A stretch of DNA of 64,000 nt from Bacteriovoracaceae bacterium (lineage in GTDB: Bacteria; Bdellovibrionota; Bacteriovoracia; Bacteriovoracales; Bacteriovoracaceae): assembly GCA_023701435.1 (NCBI GenBank), contig JAMPXB010000016.1:1-64000 (forward strand), written 5' to 3'. A model generated the notes under the pieces. The model ran no database searches. It saw only the letters and a program-made list of their open reading frames with translations, and was not told where the DNA came from. Shown here piece by piece: positions 33,041 to 41,504 of this stretch (its first letter is position 1; each line of letters starts with the position of its first letter). The position numbers and the translations under genes were made by a program.

Positions 33041-34636
33041 TCATTTCTTCTCTGTAGTACTTTCCAGCTTGCCCCAGCCAGATCTGCGGTAGCGGTTAGA
33101 AATAATATCAAAAATAGGTGTTTCAGGGGCATTGCTAACATCGGCCTTGCTGATGGCCTGTTCGGCAAAACTGATGACCTCTGTCCCGCCGCTCTCAGCT
33201 TCGGCCTGGCCTGGAATAGGGAAGCTGAAATCCGGTTCGTCGGATGAGGCAGACGAATCGCTACCGCCGCCTTTTTTATAATTAACTCTAATAGTATCGG
33301 CTAATTTATTCTTCATGGAATCAGGGAGTTTACTGATGGCCGCGGAACTAAGAGAAGGTTCTTTAATGCCGCCTTTATAAGCAGAGTTCGAGGCAGCCGC
33401 GACATTGGCCAGTTCGCCCGGAACATATTCCTTAAGCGCGTCGGCCATTTTCGCTTGTTCCACTGTCAGGTTTGGTTTTGGTATCGACTTCGTATCAAGT
33501 TTGCCCTTCACTTTTTTGGCCATCGCTCCAGCGGCTGATGTCAGAGCGGCAACCTTACCCTCATCAAATTCACCACTATTTAAAAGATCAAAGCCTTTAT
33601 TGGCCTGGTTCATGAAGTTGTTGGCCATGGCAAATTTAGGGTTATAGGTCTTGAGATTGCCTTTTAAGCAAGTATTGGTTTCTTTGCACTTGCACTCTTT
33701 GTCGTATTGAATCTTGTTGTTGGATACAGCTCCACATCCGATGGCCACCTTAGGTGTCTCAAAGTTCCCTTTATTGAGAACACAAACTTCCTGATACTCA
33801 GCAGGGTATCTTTCTTTAGAAGTGGCTTCGCTACAAAAACATGATGTTTTAGTCCAAGGGTTACATTCACCGGCCTTCGGAATGGAATCCATCACCAGTT
33901 GAACTTTTTTGGCAGCATCGTCGTGCTTCTTAGCTTTTTTAATATAAAGGGCCATGAGAGTGGTAGCACCACCTAATTTTGCCCAGTACTTCCAATCCAG
34001 GGCGATCTTTCCGGTGAAGGCCATAGCGCCATAACAGGCAGCAACACTTCCGTAGATCCCCGACTGCCAAGTGGCCGTGGTTTTACGGGCCTTGTGAGTC
34101 TCTTTTAAATTAACGAGGGACTGAAGTTGGACATCATTGACCTTGGCCGTTTTTTCTTGGGCCTTCTTTTGAAGGCCATCCTGAATAAAGCCGCCCACTG
34201 TTTCATAGGCCATGGCAACCATCATACAGTAATCTGTTTGATCTTCGTCTTTAGCGGCCTTGTCGGCGTCCGCACCTTTCTCGGCACCCTTGGCCGCTTC
34301 ATCTTTACCGGGCAGATTGGAACCTTCAGGAGCTGGTTTCTTAGTAAACTTCGGAATCATCCCTCCGCCCCCGGTCATCATTCCCATGAGGGCATAGGCC
34401 TTTCCGATCATCATCTCCAGGGGAAATCCTTCTTCTTCTGATTTACAATCATCTACCTTGGCACAGCCTTCTTTGATGACTCTGTCTTTGATCCCCCCAT
34501 GCTCAAAATTCTTGGCGGCGTCCATCTGTTTATCAGTCATGTTGGTAGGAGTTTCAAAGGAAGCATCGAGCGATTGACCGACAACCAATGAGGGTACTGC
34601 TAAAAGAGTCAGGAGAAGGAGAATTGTTTTTTTCAT
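33041..34636 (-). CDS. Large exported cysteine-containing protein of unknown function
   Basis: The 531-residue protein starts with a signal peptide (TILLLLTLLAVPSLVVGQ). It has an acidic/Ala-rich low-complexity patch (about 100-135), two hydrophobic helices ('GIYGSVAACYGAMAFTG', 'LGGATTLMALYI', about 190-230) and a cluster of about eight cysteines in pairs (about 265-325). The C-terminal half is helical and low-complexity. No domain is recognised. The stop directly abuts the convergent rpiB stop. It is probably an envelope protein. Confidence 0.6.
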   Translation of the reverse strand: MKKTILLLLTLLAVPSLVVGQSLDASFETPTNMTDKQMDAAKNFEHGGIKDRVIKEGCAKVDDCKSEEEGFPLEMMIGKAYALMGMMTGGGGMIPKFTKKPAPEGSNLPGKDEAAKGAEKGADADKAAKDEDQTDYCMMVAMAYETVGGFIQDGLQKKAQEKTAKVNDVQLQSLVNLKETHKARKTTATWQSGIYGSVAACYGAMAFTGKIALDWKYWAKLGGATTLMALYIKKAKKHDDAAKKVQLVMDSIPKAGECNPWTKTSCFCSEATSKERYPAEYQEVCVLNKGNFETPKVAIGCGAVSNNKIQYDKECKCKETNTCLKGNLKTYNPKFAMANNFMNQANKGFDLLNSGEFDEGKVAALTSAAGAMAKKVKGKLDTKSIPKPNLTVEQAKMADALKEYVPGELANVAAASNSAYKGGIKEPSLSSAAISKLPDSMKNKLADTIRVNYKKGGGSDSSASSDEPDFSFPIPGQAEAESGGTEVISFAEQAISKADVSNAPETPIFDIISNRYRRSGWGKLESTTEKK

Positions 34637-34788
34637 AATTAAGCCTTGGATTTTCTTATTTTATCATGCTCTGGGAGACCTCCAAGGGAGTGAAATCTTA
34701 CCTAGCCCTATAGTGATGTTATTTCAATACCTTACGACGGAAGGAGGGAACCTGCTCATCCTCAGGGATTGCAACAAATTTTTATCGT

Positions 34789-34817
34789 TTGACGGGTATC
34801 AAGGGGATAAGTAACTT
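34789..34817 (+). promoter_or_regulatory. Promoter of the DtxR-type gene, leaderless arrangement
   Basis: TTGACG (34789-34794), a 17-bp spacer and TAACTT (34812-34817) end 6 bp before the ATG at 34824. No ribosome binding site fits between, so transcription should start at or near the AUG. Confidence 0.5.
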
Positions 34818-34823
34818 ATAGGC

Positions 34824-35345
34824 ATGTCAGAAAAAAAGACCGCCGTCCAGCATACACACGATAATGATCTTACTCATTCAATGGTTCACTATTTATTAGC
34901 GATCCATAAATTGAAAGAAGCCAAGGGCTATGCCCGGGTTACCGATATTGCTCATGAAATGGGTCTTACTAAGGGATCAGTTTCAACTGCACTGACTAAC
35001 CTAAAAAAGCGTGAACTGGTCCTGGAAGATGAAAGTAAGTTTTTATCTCTTTCTCCAAGTGGCCACGAAGCTGTTCACGGAATTCTTTCATCCAGAACTC
35101 TTCTCTACTATTTTCTAAAAGATATTATTGGAGTGAACGAAGAAGTTGCCCACAAGGACTCATGTCTGATGGAGCACTTAATGAGTACTGAAACTCGTGA
35201 GAAGTTTTTCAATTTTATGAAGGCCCTCACGAACGATGACTTTAAAAATAATCATTTCACAACATCTTTTGACTTCTCTCAATTCGAGCATCAACACGAT
35301 TTTGAAGAAATCCAGAAGGGTGATACTTACCTTAAAACTGAATGA
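34824..35345 (+). CDS. DtxR/MntR-family metal-dependent transcriptional regulator
   Basis: This 173-residue protein has the family's N-terminal winged helix ('VHYLLAIHKLKEAKGYARVT', 'LTKGSVSTALTNLKKREL') and a dimerisation/metal domain with 'DSCLMEHLMS', the equivalent of the E-x-x-E/C-x-x-E-H ligand helix. The histidine-rich N-terminus (HTHDND) and C-terminal tail (HQHDFEE) may add metal ligands. It overlaps the transporter gene by 4 bp and probably regulates this operon in response to Mn or Fe. Confidence 0.85.
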   Translation: MSEKKTAVQHTHDNDLTHSMVHYLLAIHKLKEAKGYARVTDIAHEMGLTKGSVSTALTNLKKRELVLEDESKFLSLSPSGHEAVHGILSSRTLLYYFLKDIIGVNEEVAHKDSCLMEHLMSTETREKFFNFMKALTNDDFKNNHFTTSFDFSQFEHQHDFEEIQKGDTYLKTE

Positions 35346-36562
35346 AAATAATTGAGCTTCTCAAAAGTGATGACCCTCGCTATAAGGGTCATCTGTGGTT
35401 CTTTCTTTGGGCCTATTTCTTTGTTCTTTTCAGCTACCCTTTAGTCCGAGCAGCATCTACCACCATGTTTTTTGAAGAGTTTGGAGCGAAATCTTCTCCT
35501 CTTGCCTGGCTATGGACCGTTCTCTTTTTATCCCTTTCTATTCTGGTTTTTAACAAATATCAGGCCCGTCATTCGGTTCAAAAAGTTTTTCTTTGGGGGT
35601 CAGTTCTCTCAACAACCTTATTAGGATTGGGGACTCTGGGCTTTTTGTTTCAAATTAAATATCTGACCTTCGTTTCATTTATCTGGAAAGAAATCTACAT
35701 CGTCCTGCAGGTTCATTTGCTGCTGGCCTATGCTAATAATTATTTTCATAAAAATGAGTTTAAATTAATTGTCGGACCAGTTGGGGCCGCGGGCAGTATT
35801 GGCGGTATATTCGGAGGAGTCCTCACGAGCTACATCAGTCAAAGATGGGGAACCAGTACGGTGGCATGGTTTTCACTGGCCTTTGTCCTGATCCCAGCGC
35901 TGCTGTTTCTTCGTACGCCTAATCTAATTAGTGCCGAACAGAAGAAAAAAAAGTCTTCTCCCCTTGAAACTTTGGAAGGAAAAGGTCTTAAAAGTTACAT
36001 CCTGCATATCGCACTGATTGTGATGCTTTCCCAGTTCGTCATCAACATTGCCGACTTTAAATTTAATATAGCTTTTGAAGAGAGCATTAAGTTTGTCGAT
36101 GAACGGACCGCCTATCTGGGGCATGTCTACACCTGGACCAATCTTCTGACCTTCATTTTACAGTTTATTTGTTTACCCCTGATTCTGCCGCGAATTTCAG
36201 AGAGAGCGCTCCATCTTTTTATTCCTGCGAGCTATATTCTGGCGACCCTGGGTCTGATCATGGTTTCAGGCAATTTGTTGCTGCCTCTGGCAGTTTTCTA
36301 TATTTATCTGAAAGCTTCTGATTACTCCTTATTTAGCGGGGGCAAGGAGCTCCTTTATCAGCCTTTGAAACCCGAACAAAAATATGGCGCTAAATATCTC
36401 ACTGATATGCTCGTGTATAGGGCATCTAAGGCCTTGATTGCTGCGGTCTTGATTTATCTGCAATCCTCTTTCATCCTTAATATGATGATGATCATATTCC
36501 TGCTTTTATGGCTGGTCCTGGTCGTTAGAATTTTCGGAATTCACCGTAGATTATTCAATTGA
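35342..36562 (+). CDS. Multi-pass transporter resembling Npt-type nucleotide carriers
   Basis: This 406-residue protein has about 11-12 hydrophobic segments and no signal peptide. The first segments ('YPLVRAASTTMFFEEFGAKS', 'PLAWLWTVLFL') and 'VGPVGAAGSIGGIFGGVLTS' resemble the Npt1/Npt2 (ATP/ADP carrier) branch of the MFS. Such carriers let intracellular parasites take NTPs or NDPs from hosts, which would suit a predator inside prey. Assignment is tentative, as the family is divergent and a general MFS role is possible. It is coupled to the DtxR-type gene (4-bp overlap). Confidence 0.55.
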   Translation: MKIIELLKSDDPRYKGHLWFFLWAYFFVLFSYPLVRAASTTMFFEEFGAKSSPLAWLWTVLFLSLSILVFNKYQARHSVQKVFLWGSVLSTTLLGLGTLGFLFQIKYLTFVSFIWKEIYIVLQVHLLLAYANNYFHKNEFKLIVGPVGAAGSIGGIFGGVLTSYISQRWGTSTVAWFSLAFVLIPALLFLRTPNLISAEQKKKKSSPLETLEGKGLKSYILHIALIVMLSQFVINIADFKFNIAFEESIKFVDERTAYLGHVYTWTNLLTFILQFICLPLILPRISERALHLFIPASYILATLGLIMVSGNLLLPLAVFYIYLKASDYSLFSGGKELLYQPLKPEQKYGAKYLTDMLVYRASKALIAAVLIYLQSSFILNMMMIIFLLLWLVLVVRIFGIHRRLFN

Positions 36563-36569
36563 GGACGTT

Positions 36570-38600
36570 ATGCAAAACCCACTTCTTGTTAAACCAACCG
36601 CCAGTCATGGTGCTTATCCTTTTGATAAAATTCAACCGTCGCACTTCCTTCCGGCCTTAAAGACCGCCATTGATTCGGCCAAAGGTAAACTTGAAACTTT
36701 TAAACAAGATCCAAGAACCGACTTTCAACATGTGATTGTTGAGAAGGGTGATATCACAGAAGAAGTTGATTACATCGCCGGTATCTTCTTCAATCTTCAT
36801 TCTGCGGAATGCACAGAAGAACTTGAAAAGATCTCGCCGGAAATGTCAGAACAACTCACTCGTTTTGGAAACGATATTTCCCTCGATCCTCAAATCTTTG
36901 CCAAGGTAAAAGCTTGTCATGACACTCGATTTGATCAGAAGCTTAATAAAGAAGAACTGACGATCATTGAGAAGACCTATAAATCCTTTGTTCGAAATGG
37001 GGCCCTGCTGGCCGATAGTGAGAAAGATCGCATGCGCGAACTCGATGAGAAGTTAGCGAAGCTCACTCTGGCTTTTTCCCAGAATGTCCTGAAGGCCACC
37101 AATGATTACCTCATGGAGATTACAGATAAGGCCGATCTCGAAGGACTGCCTGAAGGGGTGATCGAGGCAGCCGCAGAATTAGCGGAGAAAAAAGGCAAGC
37201 CGGGATGCTGGTGCTTTAGTCTTGATGTTCCTTCAATGCTGCCATTTATGACTTATTCAAAACGTCGTGATTTGCGCAAAAAACTTCTGACTGCCAGTTC
37301 CTCAAAAACCTATAGCACTCAATACGATAATCAGGAAAATCTCAAAGAAATCCTTAAGCTTCGAACTGAGCGTGCCAAAATTCTTGGTTTTAACACTCAT
37401 GCCGACTATGTTTTGGAAGAACGTATGGCCATGTCTCCTAAGAAGGTGATGGATTTCCTGGAAGAACTTCTTTCCAAGGCCAAGCCTCACGCCGAAAAGG
37501 ACATTAGTCGTTTAAAAAAACTGGCGCAGGAGCTTGATGGCATCACTGATCTTCAATCTTATGATACCGCCTATTATTCTGAAATTTTAAAGAAGCGTGA
37601 GCTGGACATGGACGATGAAATGCTTCGTCCTTATTTTAAACTCGAGAACGTGGTCGACGGTATTTTTAAAGTCGCTAATTTGCTCTATGGCATAAGCTTT
37701 AAGGAAGTATTCAATCTTCCTAAGTATCACGAGGATGTCCGCACTTTTGAGGTCTACGACGAGCAATCAAATTCATTCGTCGGTCTTTTCTATACAGACT
37801 TTTTTCCTCGCGCAACCAAACGAGGCGGCGCCTGGATGTCCGGGGTAAAAGAGCAGGGGATGTATAATGGACAAATAGAGCGTCCACATATCATGATCGT
37901 TTGTAATTTCACCAAGCCCACTAAGACCAAGCCGTCACTTCTTACACTAGACGAAGTGCTCACACTTTATCATGAATTCGGTCATGCCCTTCATGGCCTT
38001 CTGTCTAATGTTAAATACCGTGATCTCTCAGGCACCAATGTTTATTGGGATTTTGTAGAGCTGCCTTCTCAAATTATGGAGAATTGGGTTCTTGAAAAAG
38101 AATGCCTCGATCTATTTGCTGTTCATTATGAAACAGGTGAAAAGATTCCGGCCGAACTCGTGCAAAAGATTAAAGCGAGCGGAAAATTTCTGGAAGGTCT
38201 TGCGACCATGAGACAGCTTTCTTTTGCCTTTCTGGATATGGCCTACCATACCAGCGATCCACAGAGCATCAAGGACATTGGTGAGTTTGAAACCAAGACG
38301 ATCGAAAAAACAACTCTACTGCCAAAGATCCCCGGAACCAGTATTTCGACTTCCTTCTCACATATTTTTGCCGGTGGATATTCTGCTGGATACTACTCGT
38401 ATAAATGGGCCGAAGTCCTGGATGCAGATGCTTTTGAGTTTTTCCAAACCTCTGGGATTTTTAACCGCGATGTTGCCAGGAAGTTCCGGGAGTTTATCCT
38501 TGAAAAAGGGGGGACTGAGCACCCGATGGAACTCTATAAAAAGTTCAGAGGCCAGGAGCCGGATGTTGGTGCCTTGCTGAGAAGGGCAGGACTCCATTAA
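36570..38600 (+). CDS. M3-family oligopeptidase (oligopeptidase A-like)
   Basis: This 676-residue cytosolic zinc peptidase degrades oligopeptides. The active site H-E-F-G-H (about residues 469-473, 'LYHEFGHALHGLLS') is followed by 'FVELPSQIMENW', whose Glu is the third zinc ligand. The substrate loop 'HIFAGGYSAGYYSYKWAEV' is present. Length matches PrlC/Dcp. There is no signal peptide. It starts 8 bp after the transporter gene in the same operon. Confidence 0.95.
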   Translation: MQNPLLVKPTASHGAYPFDKIQPSHFLPALKTAIDSAKGKLETFKQDPRTDFQHVIVEKGDITEEVDYIAGIFFNLHSAECTEELEKISPEMSEQLTRFGNDISLDPQIFAKVKACHDTRFDQKLNKEELTIIEKTYKSFVRNGALLADSEKDRMRELDEKLAKLTLAFSQNVLKATNDYLMEITDKADLEGLPEGVIEAAAELAEKKGKPGCWCFSLDVPSMLPFMTYSKRRDLRKKLLTASSSKTYSTQYDNQENLKEILKLRTERAKILGFNTHADYVLEERMAMSPKKVMDFLEELLSKAKPHAEKDISRLKKLAQELDGITDLQSYDTAYYSEILKKRELDMDDEMLRPYFKLENVVDGIFKVANLLYGISFKEVFNLPKYHEDVRTFEVYDEQSNSFVGLFYTDFFPRATKRGGAWMSGVKEQGMYNGQIERPHIMIVCNFTKPTKTKPSLLTLDEVLTLYHEFGHALHGLLSNVKYRDLSGTNVYWDFVELPSQIMENWVLEKECLDLFAVHYETGEKIPAELVQKIKASGKFLEGLATMRQLSFAFLDMAYHTSDPQSIKDIGEFETKTIEKTTLLPKIPGTSISTSFSHIFAGGYSAGYYSYKWAEVLDADAFEFFQTSGIFNRDVARKFREFILEKGGTEHPMELYKKFRGQEPDVGALLRRAGLH

Positions 38601-38679
38601 AATTGAGTTTATCTAAAGGGATATTAAGTTTACTCATAGCTCAATCAGAGTTAGTTTTCGAATTCTTATGAGGTGTGCA

Positions 38680-40740
38680 ATGCATGATAAATTCGAGCGC
38701 TATCACTCTGCCTTGAGTTGGTTTGCAAAAAATCCTGAAATTTATCGGACGGGCCGCTATCAGGCCTTGGAAATAATCTGCAACAAAATTGCGGAAGTTA
38801 TGCGCATTGATCGTGTTGGAATCTGGTTTTATACCATCGATAAAGAAGCGATGTATGAAGAGCTGACCTATCTTGTCGATCGGCCCAATTCTCAAGGTAC
38901 GATCCTTAAGAAAAGCGATATCCCGACTTATTTTCAGCACCTTCTGGAAGAGCGGGTCATCTCCTGTGAAAACACATTTGAATGCCCGGCGACTTATGAA
39001 CTCGTTGATAGCTATATGCGCCCCCTTGATGTTCGTTCGCTCTTGGATGCCCCTATTTTCTCTGATGGAGAAATGATCGGTATCCTCTGCTGTGAAAAAG
39101 AACAAACATCAATGTATTGGGACAGCCAGGATAAAAATTTTGCTGCCAGTTGCTCGGATTTTATTGGTCGAATTATTGAAGGTGAAAAGCGCCATACTTA
39201 TGAAAAAGAACTGCGCCACCGGATTAACTATCTCGAAAACGATTTAAAACGCAAACTAGACGATCTTAATGAAGCCAAACTGAGTCTCGATCTCGCCTTA
39301 GAAGGGGCGCAAGTAGGAAAATGGGAACTGGATGTCGTTCACAACAAGGTTTCAATGAATAAAACCTGGTATACCAAACTAGGTTATCATTACAACGAGC
39401 TACCTCAGGACATGACGACCTTTAAGAAAGTTCTGCATCCAGAGGATGCGGAACGTGTTTTTGAAGAAATTGATCGTCACATAAGAGGCGAAACTATTTT
39501 TTACGAATGCCGTTACCGAATGATTACCAAAAGTGGTGATATCCAGTGGTGTCTGGACCGTGGCTGCATTATTCAGCGAAATAGTAGCGGCGATCCTCAA
39601 AGACTTATTGGAATCAATGTTAACGTCACTCCCATTTTAAAGTGGGAACAAAGTCTTATTATTTCTGAGCAACAACTTAAATCAATGATTCAGTCTTTGC
39701 CGGCACCTGTTGCCATGTTTGATAAGGATTTTAATTACCTCGCCTTTAGTTCCCGTTGGCTGGAGGAATGGAAAAATTACAGCAAGGCCAAGGAGGGTGA
39801 GAATGTACGTCTCAGTTTCAGACCTGAATGGATTGCCGCAATGGAAGAGGCCAAGAAGGGAAAAATTCTGAGCCGTGATGAGGAACTGGTGGAGTTCATG
39901 TCCGGTGACGAGCTTTGGCTAAGGTGGACCATCCAGCCTTGGAGAAATGTGAATCAGGAAGTTGGCGGCGTCATCATCATGGCCGAAAATATTACCGGCC
40001 GTAAAGAAGCCGAAATCAGGCTTACTCAAACTTCCAAACTATCTGCCTTAGGTGAGATGGCCGGCGGGATTGCTCACGAAATTAACAACCCTTTGAGTAT
40101 TATCAAGGGTTATATTGATCTCCTAAGACGGCATTCATCCCGAAGATCTTTAAGTCCGGAACTTCTGTTGCAATATATTGATAAGATGGATGGAACGGTG
40201 GCGCGGATTTCAAGAATCGTGAACGGGATGAGACGCTTCTCCCGTGAATCTTCAATGGATGAAAAAGTTAAGTACTCCCTTAATAAAATTGTGGAAGAGA
40301 CATTGGATATCTGTCAGGAGAGGATTAATAACAATGGCACCGCCCTGGATGTCGAATATCTGAAAGATGATTCGACTATTCTCTGCCGGCCGGTTGAAAT
40401 ATCGCAAGTCCTTTTGAATTTGATCAACAATTCTTATCAGGCGACTTCAAATTATCCTCACCCCTGGATTAAAATTCAAATGGAAGATCTTGGTGATACT
40501 TTCAGAGTTAAAATCACTGACTGCGGTGAACGCATACCAGGGCACGTCAGACAAAAGCTTTTTCAGCCCTTTTTTACAACGAAAGACATCGGTGTTGGAA
40601 CAGGTCTTGGTTTAAGTATTTCCCGAGGAATTATCGAAGAGCATAAGGGGAAGTTGTACTATCAGGAAGAAGCTCCTAATACGACTTTTGTTATAGATCT
40701 GCCGAAGCTTGACACGGTAAGTACGCAAATTTCGCATTAA
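38680..40740 (+). CDS. GAF-PAS-PAS histidine kinase
   Basis: ATG 38680 is preferred to 38668 because GAGGT lies 5 bp upstream, giving 686 residues. Domains in order: GAF (about 15-165), coiled coil, PAS_3-type ('AQVGKWELDVV...LHPEDAERV', about 205-325), second PAS ('SLPAPVAMFDKDFNYLAFS'), HisKA with the phospho-His in 'GGIAHEINNPLSIIKGYI', and an HATPase with N, G1 and G2 boxes ('LLNLINNSYQA', 'GVGTGLGLSIS'). There is no membrane segment or receiver, so it is a soluble sensor with an unlinked partner. Its last 50 bp overlap the convergent endonuclease gene. Confidence 0.93.
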   Translation: MHDKFERYHSALSWFAKNPEIYRTGRYQALEIICNKIAEVMRIDRVGIWFYTIDKEAMYEELTYLVDRPNSQGTILKKSDIPTYFQHLLEERVISCENTFECPATYELVDSYMRPLDVRSLLDAPIFSDGEMIGILCCEKEQTSMYWDSQDKNFAASCSDFIGRIIEGEKRHTYEKELRHRINYLENDLKRKLDDLNEAKLSLDLALEGAQVGKWELDVVHNKVSMNKTWYTKLGYHYNELPQDMTTFKKVLHPEDAERVFEEIDRHIRGETIFYECRYRMITKSGDIQWCLDRGCIIQRNSSGDPQRLIGINVNVTPILKWEQSLIISEQQLKSMIQSLPAPVAMFDKDFNYLAFSSRWLEEWKNYSKAKEGENVRLSFRPEWIAAMEEAKKGKILSRDEELVEFMSGDELWLRWTIQPWRNVNQEVGGVIIMAENITGRKEAEIRLTQTSKLSALGEMAGGIAHEINNPLSIIKGYIDLLRRHSSRRSLSPELLLQYIDKMDGTVARISRIVNGMRRFSRESSMDEKVKYSLNKIVEETLDICQERINNNGTALDVEYLKDDSTILCRPVEISQVLLNLINNSYQATSNYPHPWIKIQMEDLGDTFRVKITDCGERIPGHVRQKLFQPFFTTKDIGVGTGLGLSISRGIIEEHKGKLYYQEEAPNTTFVIDLPKLDTVSTQISH

Positions 40741-41437
40741 AGTCCCAGCTTGTTAAATCAGCTTTCTTTTCAACGGTGTCTTCAATGTCATCGCTTAGGA
40801 ATTGAAAGAAATCAAAACCACTTAAATTTTCAATATGATCTATGGTCGTCACATATGAGGCAAGCTCCTTGTAGGGAACATCCGTATGCATCAGAAAGGC
40901 AATTCCCTCAAAGGAAGAACCTTGCTGTCTTAGAATAATTTTAAAATATTCATCGGGAATAGAGACCTGATTATCTTTTCCAGTAACCGGAAGATTAGGC
41001 ATGAGGATCGGACCTGTGACAATCCAGATCTTCTTGTACTTAAGCGCCCATGACCTCATGAGGTTTTCCAGCTGGCCCCAACGACCTTGATTGAAGGGAC
41101 CCGGTTGAGGAGTCATATTACTGAAGAAGAACGTATCCTTCATTGCCTGCGAGGTGAACTTCATATCGCCTGCAGGAACAAGATGTCCGCGATCAAATCC
41201 ACTGCCTTTGTAATCGTTGGCGGTGGCCGATCCGGTGGAGACAGAAGGATCAATCCGGAAGCTATTGGAGCGTTTTACGCAATTTTGTAATTTAGAGTGA
41301 TCCAGTTCATAGGACACCCAATTGGCCACTTCATGATCTTCATTATAATTAAGGGTGTAGTACTTATGCTGAATGATCTCTTCTGCGGAAAAAACACTGA
41401 GAGTAAAAAAAAAGATTAAAAATTGATATGCCTTCAT
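40691..41437 (-). CDS. Exported DNA/RNA non-specific endonuclease
   Basis: The ATG at 41437 gives a signal peptide with a positive n-region (MKAYQFLIFFFTLSVFSA). The upstream ATG at 41464 (track start) adds nine residues without charge and is less likely. The 248-residue enzyme has the D-R-G-H metal/general-base motif ('GFDRGHLVPAGDM') and the downstream 'FFSNMTPQPGPFNQGRW' Asn that binds Mg. Members cut single- and double-stranded DNA and RNA. It lies next to a 5'-nucleotidase lipoprotein, forming a nucleic-acid scavenging pair. Its start region lies in a hairpin. Confidence 0.9.
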   Translation of the reverse strand: MKAYQFLIFFFTLSVFSAEEIIQHKYYTLNYNEDHEVANWVSYELDHSKLQNCVKRSNSFRIDPSVSTGSATANDYKGSGFDRGHLVPAGDMKFTSQAMKDTFFFSNMTPQPGPFNQGRWGQLENLMRSWALKYKKIWIVTGPILMPNLPVTGKDNQVSIPDEYFKIILRQQGSSFEGIAFLMHTDVPYKELASYVTTIDHIENLSGFDFFQFLSDDIEDTVEKKADLTSWDFNAKFAYLPCQASADL

Positions 41438-41464
41438 CCCTAATAGGATAAGGGATGAAGGCAT
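41428..41464 (-). promoter_or_regulatory. Perfect 14-bp hairpin enclosing the endonuclease start codon
   Basis: ATGCCTTCATCCCT (41428-41441) and AGGGATGAAGGCAT (41451-41464) pair perfectly around a 9-nt loop. On the minus-strand mRNA the preferred ATG (41437) and the preceding AGGG are in the 3' arm, so folding would hide the translation start. It might instead be a terminator for the upstream nucleotidase gene, although the following T-rich stretch is coding sequence. Confidence 0.6.
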
Positions 41465-41504
41465 AATCTCATAGGAAACTTTTCACAAACGAATTAGATC
41501 AGTT

